A stretch of DNA of 64,000 nt, from the NCBI GenBank assembly GCA_937139155.1, contig CAKZPI010000013.1:1-64000 (forward strand), given 5' to 3'. Shown here one piece after another: positions 37,626-46,356 of the stretch. The first letter of the stretch is position 1; every line of letters starts with the position of its first letter. The stretch comes from an uncultured Flavobacteriales bacterium (lineage in GTDB: Bacteria; Bacteroidota; Bacteroidia; Flavobacteriales; JBLHRE01). A program made the position numbers and the translations under genes. The notes under the pieces were generated by a model that ran no database searches, had not been told where the DNA came from, and saw only the letters and a list, made by a program, of their open reading frames with translations.

Positions 37626-40101
37626 GATTCCCTTCCTGAATCTGAATAATATAGGTTCCCCTAGGCCAGTTACCCACTGAAATCGATAGGCTAACACCTT
37701 TTTGTACTGCACGGTACATTTCCTTTCCGTCTATGGTATAAACCCGAACCTCTCCCATTCCATTGCGCTGTATTTCAACACGATCTTTGGCAGGATTGGG
37801 CAGGATTTGAAACTGAATCTCTTCTTCTAAACTGGCATTCGGCGATTGGTACCGGTCAGATTCCCAAAGGCCTCTTCCGTAAGTTCCAGCTCTAAGCTTA
37901 TTGGTGCCTTTGGTAATTTCCAATTCTTGAACAATTACATTGGGAAGTCCGGTGGAGTAATCCACCCAAGTGCCTAAATCATTGTCGCGGTAATAAATAC
38001 CCACATCGGTTCCTACGTACAATCCTCCGGGCTGATTGGGTTCTTGAATCACACAGTTAACTGGAAGGTTGGGCAATCCTCCAGAAAGGTTTTGCCAAGA
38101 ACTTCCGGCATTGCTTGAATAATAAACTTTTCCGCTGGCATTATACCCTGAGAAGCTTACCCAAACTTTATTGGGATCGTTTTCATCTACGGCTATGTAT
38201 GAAATGGAGGCATTGGGCAATCCGGGGGTAATGTTTAGGAAGCTAGAGCCCGCATCCATGCTAACCTTCATGGTATTCAAAGAAGCCACATAGATATAAT
38301 CTGGGTTGGAGGGAGCTAAGGCTAAAGACCGAACCTTGCCGGCCAATCCTAATGAATTGGTTTGTTTCACCCATGAATTTCCTCCGTTAAAGGTGGCCCA
38401 TAAATTATCGTAACCAGCATAGATGATGTCCGGATCATTTGGGTACATCACATAAGGGGTTACCCATGCCCCGTCTTCGGTAATGTCTGAATCAATGCCC
38501 ACGGTTGAAAAGCCACCATCGGTGGATTTCCGAAGGGAGCCATATTGGGCAGCGGTATAAATTATGTTTGGATTGGTAGGGTGAATGATGGTTTCCATTC
38601 CATCTGCCCCTCGAATGTGGTTCCAGGTTAAATTGCCAGGATTGTCGCCTCGTACATTGGTTCCATTGTCTTGGGCTCCTCCACTCACCCGGTTTGGATG
38701 GGAAGTTGAGGTAGAGATTCGATAGAACTGCATGATTTGAAGCCCCTCTGATAAATCGGTCCAATTGTCTCCTTCATCGGTAGATTTGAAGATTCCTCCA
38801 TCGGAACCACAGTATAGACGATTGTTGATGAAGTTTAATTCATGTATGTCTGCATGTACATAGCCAATGCTTGAAGGATAGACCCAATGGGCCATAATGT
38901 TGAAATTAGAGCCCCCATCATCCGATTTCCAAACATTCACCCCGCCTACAAATACCTGATCTCCATCTAAGGGATTTGCTGCGATGGCCAAATCATACCA
39001 GCTTTGTCCTGAACCATCGGATCCATCGGAAGCATAGCCAAAAATATTGGGAGAGTTTGCCATTAAGCTCCAGGTAAGTCCATCGTCGTCCGAGCGGTAA
39101 AGCCCGTAAAAGGTTGCATCGGATTGATCACCAAAAACCCCGTAAACCCTATTGGGCATATCTGGGGAAACGGCAATGGCCATTCGGTTCACAAAAGAAC
39201 CTCCTGGAAGTCCGCTGGAAATAAAGCTCATGCTCACACCCCCATCGGTTGAACGATAAAATTGGTCGGTGCAGGCATAAACAATGTCTGGGTTGGTGGG
39301 ATGAAGTTCCAAGTCTCTGAAAGAGCCCACCCGGGTTTGGGTCCAGTTTACACCCCCGTCATGGGAATGGTAAAACCCGGCCGAAGTAGCCGCATACATG
39401 GTGTCAGGGCGTGTAGGGTGAATCACCAATTTCCGAACCGTTCTAAACTGTGTGGTGGACCAATTTAAGCCGGTAGGACTCCAGGTTTGTCCACCATCGG
39501 TAGATTTCAAAACTCCAATGCTATAAGTATCCGATCCATCTCCATCCCCCGTTCCAATGAAAACCGTATTCGGGTCGTTTGGATGTACGGCAATTCCGCT
39601 CACCCCTAGCACCGGAAGATGGTCGGTAAGGTTGGTCCAAGAATTCCCTCCATCGGTAGATTTCCAACATCCACCGGAAGGCACACCAATGTAAATGGTA
39701 TTGGGGTCATTCGGGTCTTCCACAATCACATTCACCCGACCCAGGCCAGGGTTGTATGAATTGGTGGTCCACTCGTCCGGACCCATTGGAGTCCAGTTTG
39801 CAGTAAGGGCCACGCGGTCTTGTTTTTCCAAAAACTTCATTCGCTCGGTCCAAGCCATGCTCGGATCAAAGAATTCACCGCTGGGGTAACAGCGCTGCTC
39901 CATAAAATAAAACCAACGGTTGAACTGTTTCCAGCCCTGGCCGCGTTGATAGGTATAATCTTCCCCAAAATGAGCATCAAAAGCCTCTTTAATCTCATAC
40001 ACATTGGTGTATTCAGGGTTGTTCATCATATTCGACCAATGCTGAGCTTGGGAATTTAGACCAATCAGTACAAAAACAAGTAATAAAAAACGCATAATCA
40101 A
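37594..40101 (-). CDS. Secreted BNR/sortilin-type beta-propeller protein with T9SS domain
   Basis: An 835-residue secreted protein. After a signal peptide (residues 1-19, ending SQA) it holds many Asp-box/BNR motifs of the form STDGGxxW (for example KSTDGGNSW, RSTDGG, KSDDGGSNF, STDEGDNW), spread from about 145 to 740. They are arranged as in VPS10/sortilin-like beta-propellers of Bacteroidota exo-enzymes. The last 75 residues are a T9SS type A sorting domain (ILPNPAKDRVEIQ, GTYIIQIQ). No glycosidase catalytic residues could be confirmed, so it may bind rather than cut. It lies downstream of nadD on the same strand (32 bases). Confidence 0.88.
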   Translation of the reverse strand: MIMRFLLLVFVLIGLNSQAQHWSNMMNNPEYTNVYEIKEAFDAHFGEDYTYQRGQGWKQFNRWFYFMEQRCYPSGEFFDPSMAWTERMKFLEKQDRVALTANWTPMGPDEWTTNSYNPGLGRVNVIVEDPNDPNTIYIGVPSGGCWKSTDGGNSWTNLTDHLPVLGVSGIAVHPNDPNTVFIGTGDGDGSDTYSIGVLKSTDGGQTWSPTGLNWSTTQFRTVRKLVIHPTRPDTMYAATSAGFYHSHDGGVNWTQTRVGSFRDLELHPTNPDIVYACTDQFYRSTDGGVSMSFISSGLPGGSFVNRMAIAVSPDMPNRVYGVFGDQSDATFYGLYRSDDDGLTWSLMANSPNIFGYASDGSDGSGQSWYDLAIAANPLDGDQVFVGGVNVWKSDDGGSNFNIMAHWVYPSSIGYVHADIHELNFINNRLYCGSDGGIFKSTDEGDNWTDLSEGLQIMQFYRISTSTSHPNRVSGGAQDNGTNVRGDNPGNLTWNHIRGADGMETIIHPTNPNIIYTAAQYGSLRKSTDGGFSTVGIDSDITEDGAWVTPYVMYPNDPDIIYAGYDNLWATFNGGNSWVKQTNSLGLAGKVRSLALAPSNPDYIYVASLNTMKVSMDAGSSFLNITPGLPNASISYIAVDENDPNKVWVSFSGYNASGKVYYSSNAGSSWQNLSGGLPNLPVNCVIQEPNQPGGLYVGTDVGIYYRDNDLGTWVDYSTGLPNVIVQELEITKGTNKLRAGTYGRGLWESDRYQSPNASLEEEIQFQILPNPAKDRVEIQRNGMGEVRVYTIDGKEMYRAVQKGVSLSISVGNWPRGTYIIQIQEGNLTSSQELILD

Positions 40102-40133
40102 TAAATAAGGTCTGGCAATATCGGGAAAAGCCC

Positions 40134-40706
40134 TCAGCGGTAAAAATTCATTTCATCCATGAAATCCCAGGCAGGTTTTGGCATGAAATACCGTGTATCT
40201 ACGCCCTCCTTCACCCCTTTTCGAATCATGGTTGAGGAAATTTGCATAAGCGGGGCCTGAACCATTTTCACCGACTCATGATCATGGAAAGGGCCGGTTT
40301 CTGCTCCGGGCCGGGGATATACAAGGAGTTGGGCCATTTTCAAGATTTCCTCATGGTTTCTCCACTTATGAAAATGGGAAAGATTGTCTTCGCCCATGAT
40401 GAGCTGAAAGGCATGTTGAGGATATTTCTCTTGCAGGGCCACAAGGGTATGTACGGTATAGGAAGGCTTTTGGAGTTTGAACTCGATGTCAGAAGACCTG
40501 AGTTTATCATAAGGCTCAATGGCTCGGTTCACCATTTCAAGCCTATGGTAGTCTTCAAGGAGGTTGGTTCTAGATTTGAAGGGATTTTGCGGACTCACCA
40601 CAAACCAAACTTGGTCTACATCAGCATATTCAACCATATACCCAGCAATGGCCAAATGACCAATGTGAATGGGGTTATAGGTGCCGAAATAGAGTCCGAT
40701 TTTCAT
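40134..40706 (-). CDS. nadD: Nicotinate-nucleotide adenylyltransferase
   Basis: A 190-residue nucleotidyltransferase that adenylylates nicotinate mononucleotide in NAD synthesis. The N-terminal GTYNPIHIGHLAIAG includes the HxGH motif, and the C-terminal ISSTMIRKGV corresponds to the ISSTxIR nucleotide-binding motif. Length is normal. Its start overlaps the gmk stop by 4 bases. It is the last gene of the coupled minus-strand operon arsC-like/eamA/yicC/gmk/nadD. Confidence 0.95.
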   Translation of the reverse strand: MKIGLYFGTYNPIHIGHLAIAGYMVEYADVDQVWFVVSPQNPFKSRTNLLEDYHRLEMVNRAIEPYDKLRSSDIEFKLQKPSYTVHTLVALQEKYPQHAFQLIMGEDNLSHFHKWRNHEEILKMAQLLVYPRPGAETGPFHDHESVKMVQAPLMQISSTMIRKGVKEGVDTRYFMPKPAWDFMDEMNFYR

Positions 40707-41275
40707 GATTCTAGAAAGACGTTAAGCAGGTCATAGGTTTGATTTACGGCCGTTTCCAAATCATCGTTCACAATGATTTGATCAAAATGCTGAGCCGATT
40801 CCATTTCTAGGGCTGCTTTGGCCAAACGTTTTTTCAGGCTTTCCTCGTTTTCGGTACCCCGAGAACTTAAGCGTTGCGCTAGAACATCCATGCTAGGAGC
40901 CTTGATGAAAAGAGCCATGGCGCGGTCTCCAAACTGCCGTTTTAGGTTCACCCCTCCGGCCACATCAATGTCGAAAATCACATGTCGGCCTTGATTCCAG
41001 ATGCGTTGAATTTCAGAGCGAAGGGTTCCGTAAAACTGGTTTTCGTAAACCTCTTCCCATTCCAAAAACGCATCTTCTTGAATCTTCTTTTTAAAGTCTT
41101 CCACCGAAAGGAAATAATAATCCTTTCCGTCCACTTCATGTGGCCTCTTTGAACGAGTTGTAGCCGAAATGGAGAATTCTAAATTCAGTCCGCGTTCAAG
41201 TATTCGATGCACCAAGGTGGTTTTGCCAGATCCGGAAGGGGCTGAAAAAATCACAAGTTTACCCTGAAGATCCAT
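40703..41275 (-). CDS. gmk: Guanylate kinase
   Basis: A 190-residue nucleoside monophosphate kinase converting GMP to GDP. The P-loop is APSGSGKTTL (about residues 12-21), followed by the GMP-binding SATTRSKRPHEVDGKDYYF and the YGTL...FDIDVAGG segments. The length is standard. It is placed between yicC (2 bases away) and nadD (4-base overlap). The yicC-gmk pairing is common across bacteria. Confidence 0.96.
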   Translation of the reverse strand: MDLQGKLVIFSAPSGSGKTTLVHRILERGLNLEFSISATTRSKRPHEVDGKDYYFLSVEDFKKKIQEDAFLEWEEVYENQFYGTLRSEIQRIWNQGRHVIFDIDVAGGVNLKRQFGDRAMALFIKAPSMDVLAQRLSSRGTENEESLKKRLAKAALEMESAQHFDQIIVNDDLETAVNQTYDLLNVFLES

Positions 41276-41277
41276 GC

Positions 41278-42147
41278 TTAGAGTACGTTTAAGATTTGCT
41301 CTTTGATTCGTTCTAGGTAATCTTTCATTTGAACCACGGTTTTTTGAAGCTCAGCATGATTGGCCTTAGAGCCCATGGTATTGATTTCCCTTCCCAGTTC
41401 TTGAGAAATGAACCCTAGCTTTTTTCCGCAGGCTCCGCCCTCTTTCATGGTTTTCTGAAAATACTCCAAATGATTGCTCAGCCTTACCTTTTCTTCGTTT
41501 ATATCGTATTTCTCTAGGTAAAAGATCAATTCCTGTTCAAACCGATCGGGGTCGGCCTTATCGGAAGATTCCAATTGCTCTAGGGCATTTTTTAAACGGT
41601 TACGAGTAAGCTCTTCCCGCTCAGCGGCATAAGAATCTGCCTTCATCGAAAGGTCGGAAATGGCTTGGATGGATTCACCAAGGTCCTTTTCCAAAGAAAG
41701 TCCTTCTTGTTTTCGAAAATCAAGACAGGCGTTCAGGGCTTGGGTGATGCCCTTTTGAATTTCCATCCATTCATTTTCGTCCAATTCATCCCTTCCTGAC
41801 TGAACCGAATCAGGTAGGCGCATGGCCATGCCTAGGAGCTCAGCTTTCGAAGTTTGCTCATCCGCCAAAGCGTAAAGATCTTCCATATAAGACTTCACAA
41901 TCTCCCGGTTTACCGCATAAGCATTGACGGCTCCAGTAATTTCAACATAAATTGAAACCTCGATTTTCCCACGACTTAAGGTTTTAGAAACTTGGTCGCG
42001 GATGTCAATTTCCTTCTCTCTATAATAGGAAGGAAGCTTAACGTTCAGGTCGAGGTTTTTTGAATTCAGGCTTCTCACCTCAATGGTGATTTTTTTATTC
42101 GGAACGTTAACTACCGAACGGCCGAAGCCTGTCATGCTATACATCAT
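41278..42147 (-). CDS. yicC: YicC family endoribonuclease
   Basis: A 289-residue YicC family protein. The N-terminus YSMTGFGRS and the C-terminal GREINTMGSKANHAEL are the family signatures, and the central part is predicted mostly helical. E. coli YicC is reported to be an endoribonuclease acting in sRNA turnover; the activity here is by homology. The start overlaps the EamA gene by 4 bases. Either of the first two ATG codons could be used. Confidence 0.92.
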   Translation of the reverse strand: MMYSMTGFGRSVVNVPNKKITIEVRSLNSKNLDLNVKLPSYYREKEIDIRDQVSKTLSRGKIEVSIYVEITGAVNAYAVNREIVKSYMEDLYALADEQTSKAELLGMAMRLPDSVQSGRDELDENEWMEIQKGITQALNACLDFRKQEGLSLEKDLGESIQAISDLSMKADSYAAEREELTRNRLKNALEQLESSDKADPDRFEQELIFYLEKYDINEEKVRLSNHLEYFQKTMKEGGACGKKLGFISQELGREINTMGSKANHAELQKTVVQMKDYLERIKEQILNVL

Positions 42148-43049
42148 TGTTCTTGAGATTTAGATCTTGGTTTGGGAATGCTCACCAGATAAACCCCGGC
42201 GAAGATCAAGACGGCTGAAATGATTTTCGGAAGGTTAAGGAGGTCAGAGCCCACCCAAAGGGCCACCAAACTGGCCAACAAAGGTTGCAAATATATGTAC
42301 ATACTCACCATGGTAGGCGGCACCCTTTTCAAGGCGAATATATTGAGAAGGTAAGCCAAAAAGGTGGTTCCGATGACCACAAAGCCCAGAGAGAGCCATT
42401 CATTTGATTGAATTTCACCCCATTCAACCTCAGCAAACTGCTGAAAACCAAAGGGCAATACATAAGCCAATCCGATTAAAAATACCCAGGAAATAATGGT
42501 AATGGGTCTGTATTTCTTCATCAGGGGCTTGACCAAAACCAAATAGGCCCCATAACTGGCTGCATTTAAAAAGATTAAAAGGTTTCCGAGTCCAGGATTG
42601 GGGGTATCAGGGGCTTGCGACTCTCGTTGAAGGATGAGCCAAATGGCTCCTACGGCCCCCAAGAGAATTCCGGCCACCTTTCTGCCGTTCAAGCTTTCTT
42701 TGATCAACCAAGCCGCCATGACCAAGACCAGAATTGGGTTGGAGGTCATGATGATGGATGCCGAAATGGGCGAGGTCAAAACCAATCCGTTGAAAAACAA
42801 TAATTGATTTCCAGCCACTCCGAATCCCGCACAAATTAATAGCCTAACGAAATCTTTCTTGGCAATGGGCTCCCATTTCCAGAAAGCCAAGACGGTCCAA
42901 AACATAAGCGTAGCCCCCAGCACTCTGAGTAGAATGAACCCTGAAGGACCAATCACATCGGGCATGAGGCCTTTGGCCACGGTATAATTTATGGCGTAAA
43001 TGAGGTTGGCTCCGAAAAGCGCTAAATGGGCAAAGAGCCTTTGGTTCAT
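42144..43049 (-). CDS. EamA/DMT family transporter
   Basis: A 301-residue inner-membrane protein with ten predicted hydrophobic segments in two EamA halves (about residues 8-140 and 150-290). Typical features are the short loops, Gly/Pro-rich helices and LLRVLGATLMFW and TSPISASIIMTSNPILV-type segments. Such proteins export metabolites such as amino acids; the substrate cannot be told. It shares 4-base overlaps with the arsC-like gene before it and yicC after it. Confidence 0.9.
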   Translation of the reverse strand: MNQRLFAHLALFGANLIYAINYTVAKGLMPDVIGPSGFILLRVLGATLMFWTVLAFWKWEPIAKKDFVRLLICAGFGVAGNQLLFFNGLVLTSPISASIIMTSNPILVLVMAAWLIKESLNGRKVAGILLGAVGAIWLILQRESQAPDTPNPGLGNLLIFLNAASYGAYLVLVKPLMKKYRPITIISWVFLIGLAYVLPFGFQQFAEVEWGEIQSNEWLSLGFVVIGTTFLAYLLNIFALKRVPPTMVSMYIYLQPLLASLVALWVGSDLLNLPKIISAVLIFAGVYLVSIPKPRSKSQEQ

Positions 43050-43393
43050 AGGACTGCCAAGGCTCCTTCTACCTCTTTCTTAGCGTTTCCAATGAAAATC
43101 TCATCGTCAATTACAAAAACCGGTCGTTTGAGGAAGGTATATTCTTCTAGGATTAAATCGCGGTAACGATCTTCCGTTAAAGTTTCTTCATGCAAGCCCC
43201 ATTTTCTGTACTTCATGCTTCTGCGGCTAAACAATTTCTCATAAGAGCCCGCGCGCTTATGCATTTCTTCCAATTGTTCAGGCTGAATTGACTCAGACTT
43301 AATATCTTGCAAATCAAGACCATGACCCTCAGGCAATTGATCTAAAATCTTTTTGCACGTAGTACATGTTGAGAGATAAAAGACTTTTCTCAT
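43046..43393 (-). CDS. ArsC/Spx-like thioredoxin-fold protein
   Basis: A 115-residue protein of the arsenate reductase (ArsC/YffB/Spx) family. The N-terminal CTTCKKIL gives a CxxC redox pair at about residues 10-13, and the family PVFVIDDEIFIGN stretch is near the C-terminus. No arsenic resistance genes are near, so an arsenate role is doubtful; a general thiol or regulatory role is as likely. The ATG at 43393 is preferred over the TTG at 43408 because a probable -7 box covers that TTG. It is the first gene of a five-gene coupled operon. Confidence 0.85.
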   Translation of the reverse strand: MRKVFYLSTCTTCKKILDQLPEGHGLDLQDIKSESIQPEQLEEMHKRAGSYEKLFSRRSMKYRKWGLHEETLTEDRYRDLILEEYTFLKRPVFVIDDEIFIGNAKKEVEGALAVL

Positions 43394-43405
43394 AGAGGTT
43401 TTTGG

Positions 43406-43413
43406 CAAAATTA
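43406..43413 (-). promoter_or_regulatory. Candidate -7 box (TAATTTTG) for the arsC-like/eamA/yicC/gmk/nadD operon
   Basis: On the minus strand TAATTTTG matches TAnnTTTG and ends 12 bases before the ATG at 43393. It decides the start of the first gene and would drive the whole operon. It lies in the 60-base divergent gap with the trans-sulfuration gene. Confidence 0.5.
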
Positions 43414-43453
43414 GTTCATTTGCGGCAGCAAGTAAAAGTAAACGAATTCAATT

Positions 43454-44608
43454 ATGGGAAAAGAAAATATGCATTTCGGAACCAAAGCCATTCACGCAGG
43501 GCAACATCCTGACGCTGAAGCGGGAGCGGTTATGACGCCAATTTACCAAACCTCAACCTACGTCCAGAAGAGTCCGGGCGACCATAAAGGCTTTGAGTAT
43601 AGTCGTACCCAAAACCCCACCCGTATGGCCCTTGAGAAAAACTTAGCGGCCCTAGAAAACGGAAAATACGGACTTTGTTTCGGGTCTGGAATGGCCGCCA
43701 TTGACACCCTTATGCGTGTTTTCAAACCCGGGGATGAAATAGTAGCTACCAACGACCTTTACGGAGGGACCTATCGCCTTTTTACCAAGGTTTTTGCTCC
43801 CATGGGCTATAAATTCACTTTCGTGGATTTGGGCGACCTGGATGCTGTGAAAAATGCGGTAAACGAGAACACCAAGATGATTTGGGCCGAAACACCCACC
43901 AATCCAACCATGAAGATTTATGACATCCGGGCTCTTGCAGAAATTGCCAAGGGTGTGGATTCTTTATTGGCGGTTGACAATACCTTTGCCACTCCCTATT
44001 TCCAAACCCCACTTGAGCTAGGGGCTGATTTGGTTATGCACTCGGTAACCAAATACCTCGCCGGTCATAGCGATGTAGTTATGGGCGCCTTGGTGGTGAA
44101 ATCGGATGAACTGGCTGAAAAGCTTTATTTCCTCCAAAACTCTTGCGGTGCAGTTCCGGGTCCTCAAGACTCTTTCTTGGTGTTAAGAGGAATCAAAACC
44201 CTTCACCTGCGCATGCAGCGTCATTTTGAAAATGCAGAGAAAATTGTGGCCTACCTTCAAGGAAAGAAAGCCATTAAAAACCTGTACTATCCTGGTCTAC
44301 CTTCACACCCAAGACATGAGGTTGCCAAGGTGCAAATGCGCGGATTTGGCGGAATGATTTCTTTTGACCTTCATGATAACACCATGGAAGCCGCTTCCAA
44401 AATTGTATCCAATGTGAAGGTATTCACCCTAGCAGAAAGCTTGGGAGGGGTTGAGTCGTTGATTGGCCACCCAGCCAGCATGACCCATGCCTCCATCCCT
44501 TCTGAAGAAAGGGCAAAATCAGGAGTTACTGATTCCCTAATCCGCTTAAGCGTAGGAGTTGAAGACATTACCGACCTGATTGCCGACCTAGAGCAAGCCT
44601 TTGAATAA
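43454..44608 (+). CDS. Trans-sulfuration PLP enzyme (cystathionine gamma-synthase/lyase type)
   Basis: A 384-residue Cys/Met metabolism PLP enzyme. The PLP-binding lysine is in HSVTKYLAGHSDV (about residue 200). The tetramer-interface Tyr/Arg lie in FEYSRTQNPT, and SLGGVESLIGHPASMTH near the C-terminus places it with cystathionine gamma-synthases and lyases. Which of the two reactions it performs cannot be decided by eye. It is monocistronic with a strong terminator. Confidence 0.9.
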   Translation: MGKENMHFGTKAIHAGQHPDAEAGAVMTPIYQTSTYVQKSPGDHKGFEYSRTQNPTRMALEKNLAALENGKYGLCFGSGMAAIDTLMRVFKPGDEIVATNDLYGGTYRLFTKVFAPMGYKFTFVDLGDLDAVKNAVNENTKMIWAETPTNPTMKIYDIRALAEIAKGVDSLLAVDNTFATPYFQTPLELGADLVMHSVTKYLAGHSDVVMGALVVKSDELAEKLYFLQNSCGAVPGPQDSFLVLRGIKTLHLRMQRHFENAEKIVAYLQGKKAIKNLYYPGLPSHPRHEVAKVQMRGFGGMISFDLHDNTMEAASKIVSNVKVFTLAESLGGVESLIGHPASMTHASIPSEERAKSGVTDSLIRLSVGVEDITDLIADLEQAFE

Positions 44609-44631
44609 GCTTGAAGCCTAAAACCTATGAA

Positions 44632-44658
44632 AAAGCCCCGTTTTATCGGGGTTTTTTT
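44632..44658 (+). terminator. Rho-independent terminator after the trans-sulfuration gene
   Basis: CCCCG (44636-44640) pairs with CGGGG (44647-44651) around a 6-base loop. Flanking A and T runs extend the stem and seven T follow. Confidence 0.87.
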
Positions 44659-44748
44659 ATGCCTTGGCGGGAAAGACTTCCTGGTCAATCTATGCATTAG
44701 GAAAGCTTTTCCAATTTCCCGTATTTTCGGCAAGTAAAACTTACCATT

Positions 44749-46263
44749 ATGAGACAATTGACAGGCTTTTTCTTCGCCTTTATTCTTGCCCTAAATCTTC
44801 AAGCGCAAGACTTTGACAAACTTTCAGAATATGTTGAAAACGCAATGGAGCCCTACGATCAAGTAGGAATGGCCATTGGAATTCTACATAAAAACGAATT
44901 GGTATACGCCAAGGGATTTGGAGAACGCGTGGTGGGCTCCGGAACACCCATTGACGCCAATTCAGTCTTTGCCCTAGCCTCGGTTTCAAAAGCCTTTACA
45001 GCTTGCGGAATTGGACTTTTGGTAGACGAAGAAAAGCTCGACTGGGACGACCCGGTGATTGAGCATTTGCCTGGCTTCCGTTTAAACGACCCTTATGTAA
45101 CCGCCCATATGAGCATCCGCGATTTGCTTTGCCACCGGAACGGGTACAATACCTTTGATGGCGACCTGCTTTGGTACCATACCCGGTACTCAAAAGAAGA
45201 AATCCTACGCCGGTTCAGCAAGTTAGCGCCCAAGCACGGCTTTCGCTCAGAATACGGATACCAAAACACCATGTTCATAGCCGCCGCCTTGGTGATTGAA
45301 GAAATATCCGGCTTGACCTGGGAAGAATTCATGGAAAAGCGAATTTTAGAACCCTTGGGCATGGAAGACTCCTATTCTGGATTCAACAAATTCAACACAG
45401 GCATGAACATGGACCTCAACCTGGCCATGCCCCATGTGAAGAAAAAATCGGCACCCATGACCGGATTCATGAATGCAGCCGGAGCGGTAGGCATAAGCTC
45501 GAGCGTAAACGACCTCAGCAAATGGGCTGAGATGTGGGTGAACCAGGGCGAGGTAGATGGGGAGACCTTCCTTTCTAAGTCCTCTTGGAACACCATCACC
45601 CAGGCCCACACCCCCATGCCGGTAAGAACCAGTGAATGGGAACAGGGAACCCATTTCAAAGCTGCGGCCTTGGGTTGGTTTACCAAAGACTTGCACGGAG
45701 TTAAAGTATTGCACCATAGCGGCGGATTGCCAGGATATATCTTGAACTTCGTGGTGATTCCGGAAAAAGACTTAGCCATCATTGTATTGACCAACGACGA
45801 AACCATATTGCCCTTTGCCATGACCAATTACATACAAGAAATGTATTTATTGAACGAGGAGCCTCAAGACTGGGCGGGCAAATACCTACCATTCCAGGAA
45901 AACCGTGAAAAACGCGCAGAAGAGGAGGAAGCCAAGCGATTGGAGGAGAAGGACAAGAAGAAAAAGCCAACGGTGAGCCATGAAGAGATGGCAGGCACCT
46001 ATACCGACAAGATGTACGGAGACGCCACCGTAGAAATGGAGGGCAAGGAATTAATCTTCACCATGCAACCCACCCAGTCCATGTTCACCGGCACACTAGA
46101 GCACTGGACCGGCAACACCTACCGGGTAGAATTCATAGACCCCTTTTTACCGGCTGGTTACGTAACCTTCTACACAGACAGCCACAGTAAAATCACCCAC
46201 CTAAAGATAGACCTCCCCAACCCAGATTTTCATTTTTACAATTTGGAGTTTGAGAGGGAGTGA
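44749..46263 (+). CDS. Exported serine hydrolase, class C beta-lactamase-like
   Basis: A 504-residue exported serine hydrolase. The signal peptide is residues 1-20 (ends LQAQ). The catalytic SxxK is SVSK (about residue 83-86), the YxN motif is YQN in YGYQNTMF, and HSGG (HxG-type, about 325) is the third motif. After the catalytic domain comes a highly charged Lys/Glu linker (about 385-410) and a C-terminal lipocalin-like domain as in DUF3471 proteins. Substrates may be peptides, esters or beta-lactams. It is the last core-type gene before the accessory island. Confidence 0.9.
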   Translation: MRQLTGFFFAFILALNLQAQDFDKLSEYVENAMEPYDQVGMAIGILHKNELVYAKGFGERVVGSGTPIDANSVFALASVSKAFTACGIGLLVDEEKLDWDDPVIEHLPGFRLNDPYVTAHMSIRDLLCHRNGYNTFDGDLLWYHTRYSKEEILRRFSKLAPKHGFRSEYGYQNTMFIAAALVIEEISGLTWEEFMEKRILEPLGMEDSYSGFNKFNTGMNMDLNLAMPHVKKKSAPMTGFMNAAGAVGISSSVNDLSKWAEMWVNQGEVDGETFLSKSSWNTITQAHTPMPVRTSEWEQGTHFKAAALGWFTKDLHGVKVLHHSGGLPGYILNFVVIPEKDLAIIVLTNDETILPFAMTNYIQEMYLLNEEPQDWAGKYLPFQENREKRAEEEEAKRLEEKDKKKKPTVSHEEMAGTYTDKMYGDATVEMEGKELIFTMQPTQSMFTGTLEHWTGNTYRVEFIDPFLPAGYVTFYTDSHSKITHLKIDLPNPDFHFYNLEFERE

Positions 46264-46356
46264 GGGGTTTTACTGACATATAGGGTCACATCAACGTTTT
46301 AAGCCCTTTTTTTAAATATTTTTCGAATTAGTTTCGGAAATAAACAACACCATCAA

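Noticed and set aside
43046..43393. Arsenate detoxification role for the arsC-like gene
   Set aside because: No arsR, arsB/acr3 or arsM is nearby, and the gene leads a housekeeping-type operon; the wider ArsC/Spx fold is all that is supported.
45346..45827. Long minus-strand frames opposite the serine hydrolase
   Set aside because: Antisense to a gene with clear SxxK, YxN and HxG motifs; explained by GC-rich codons of that gene.
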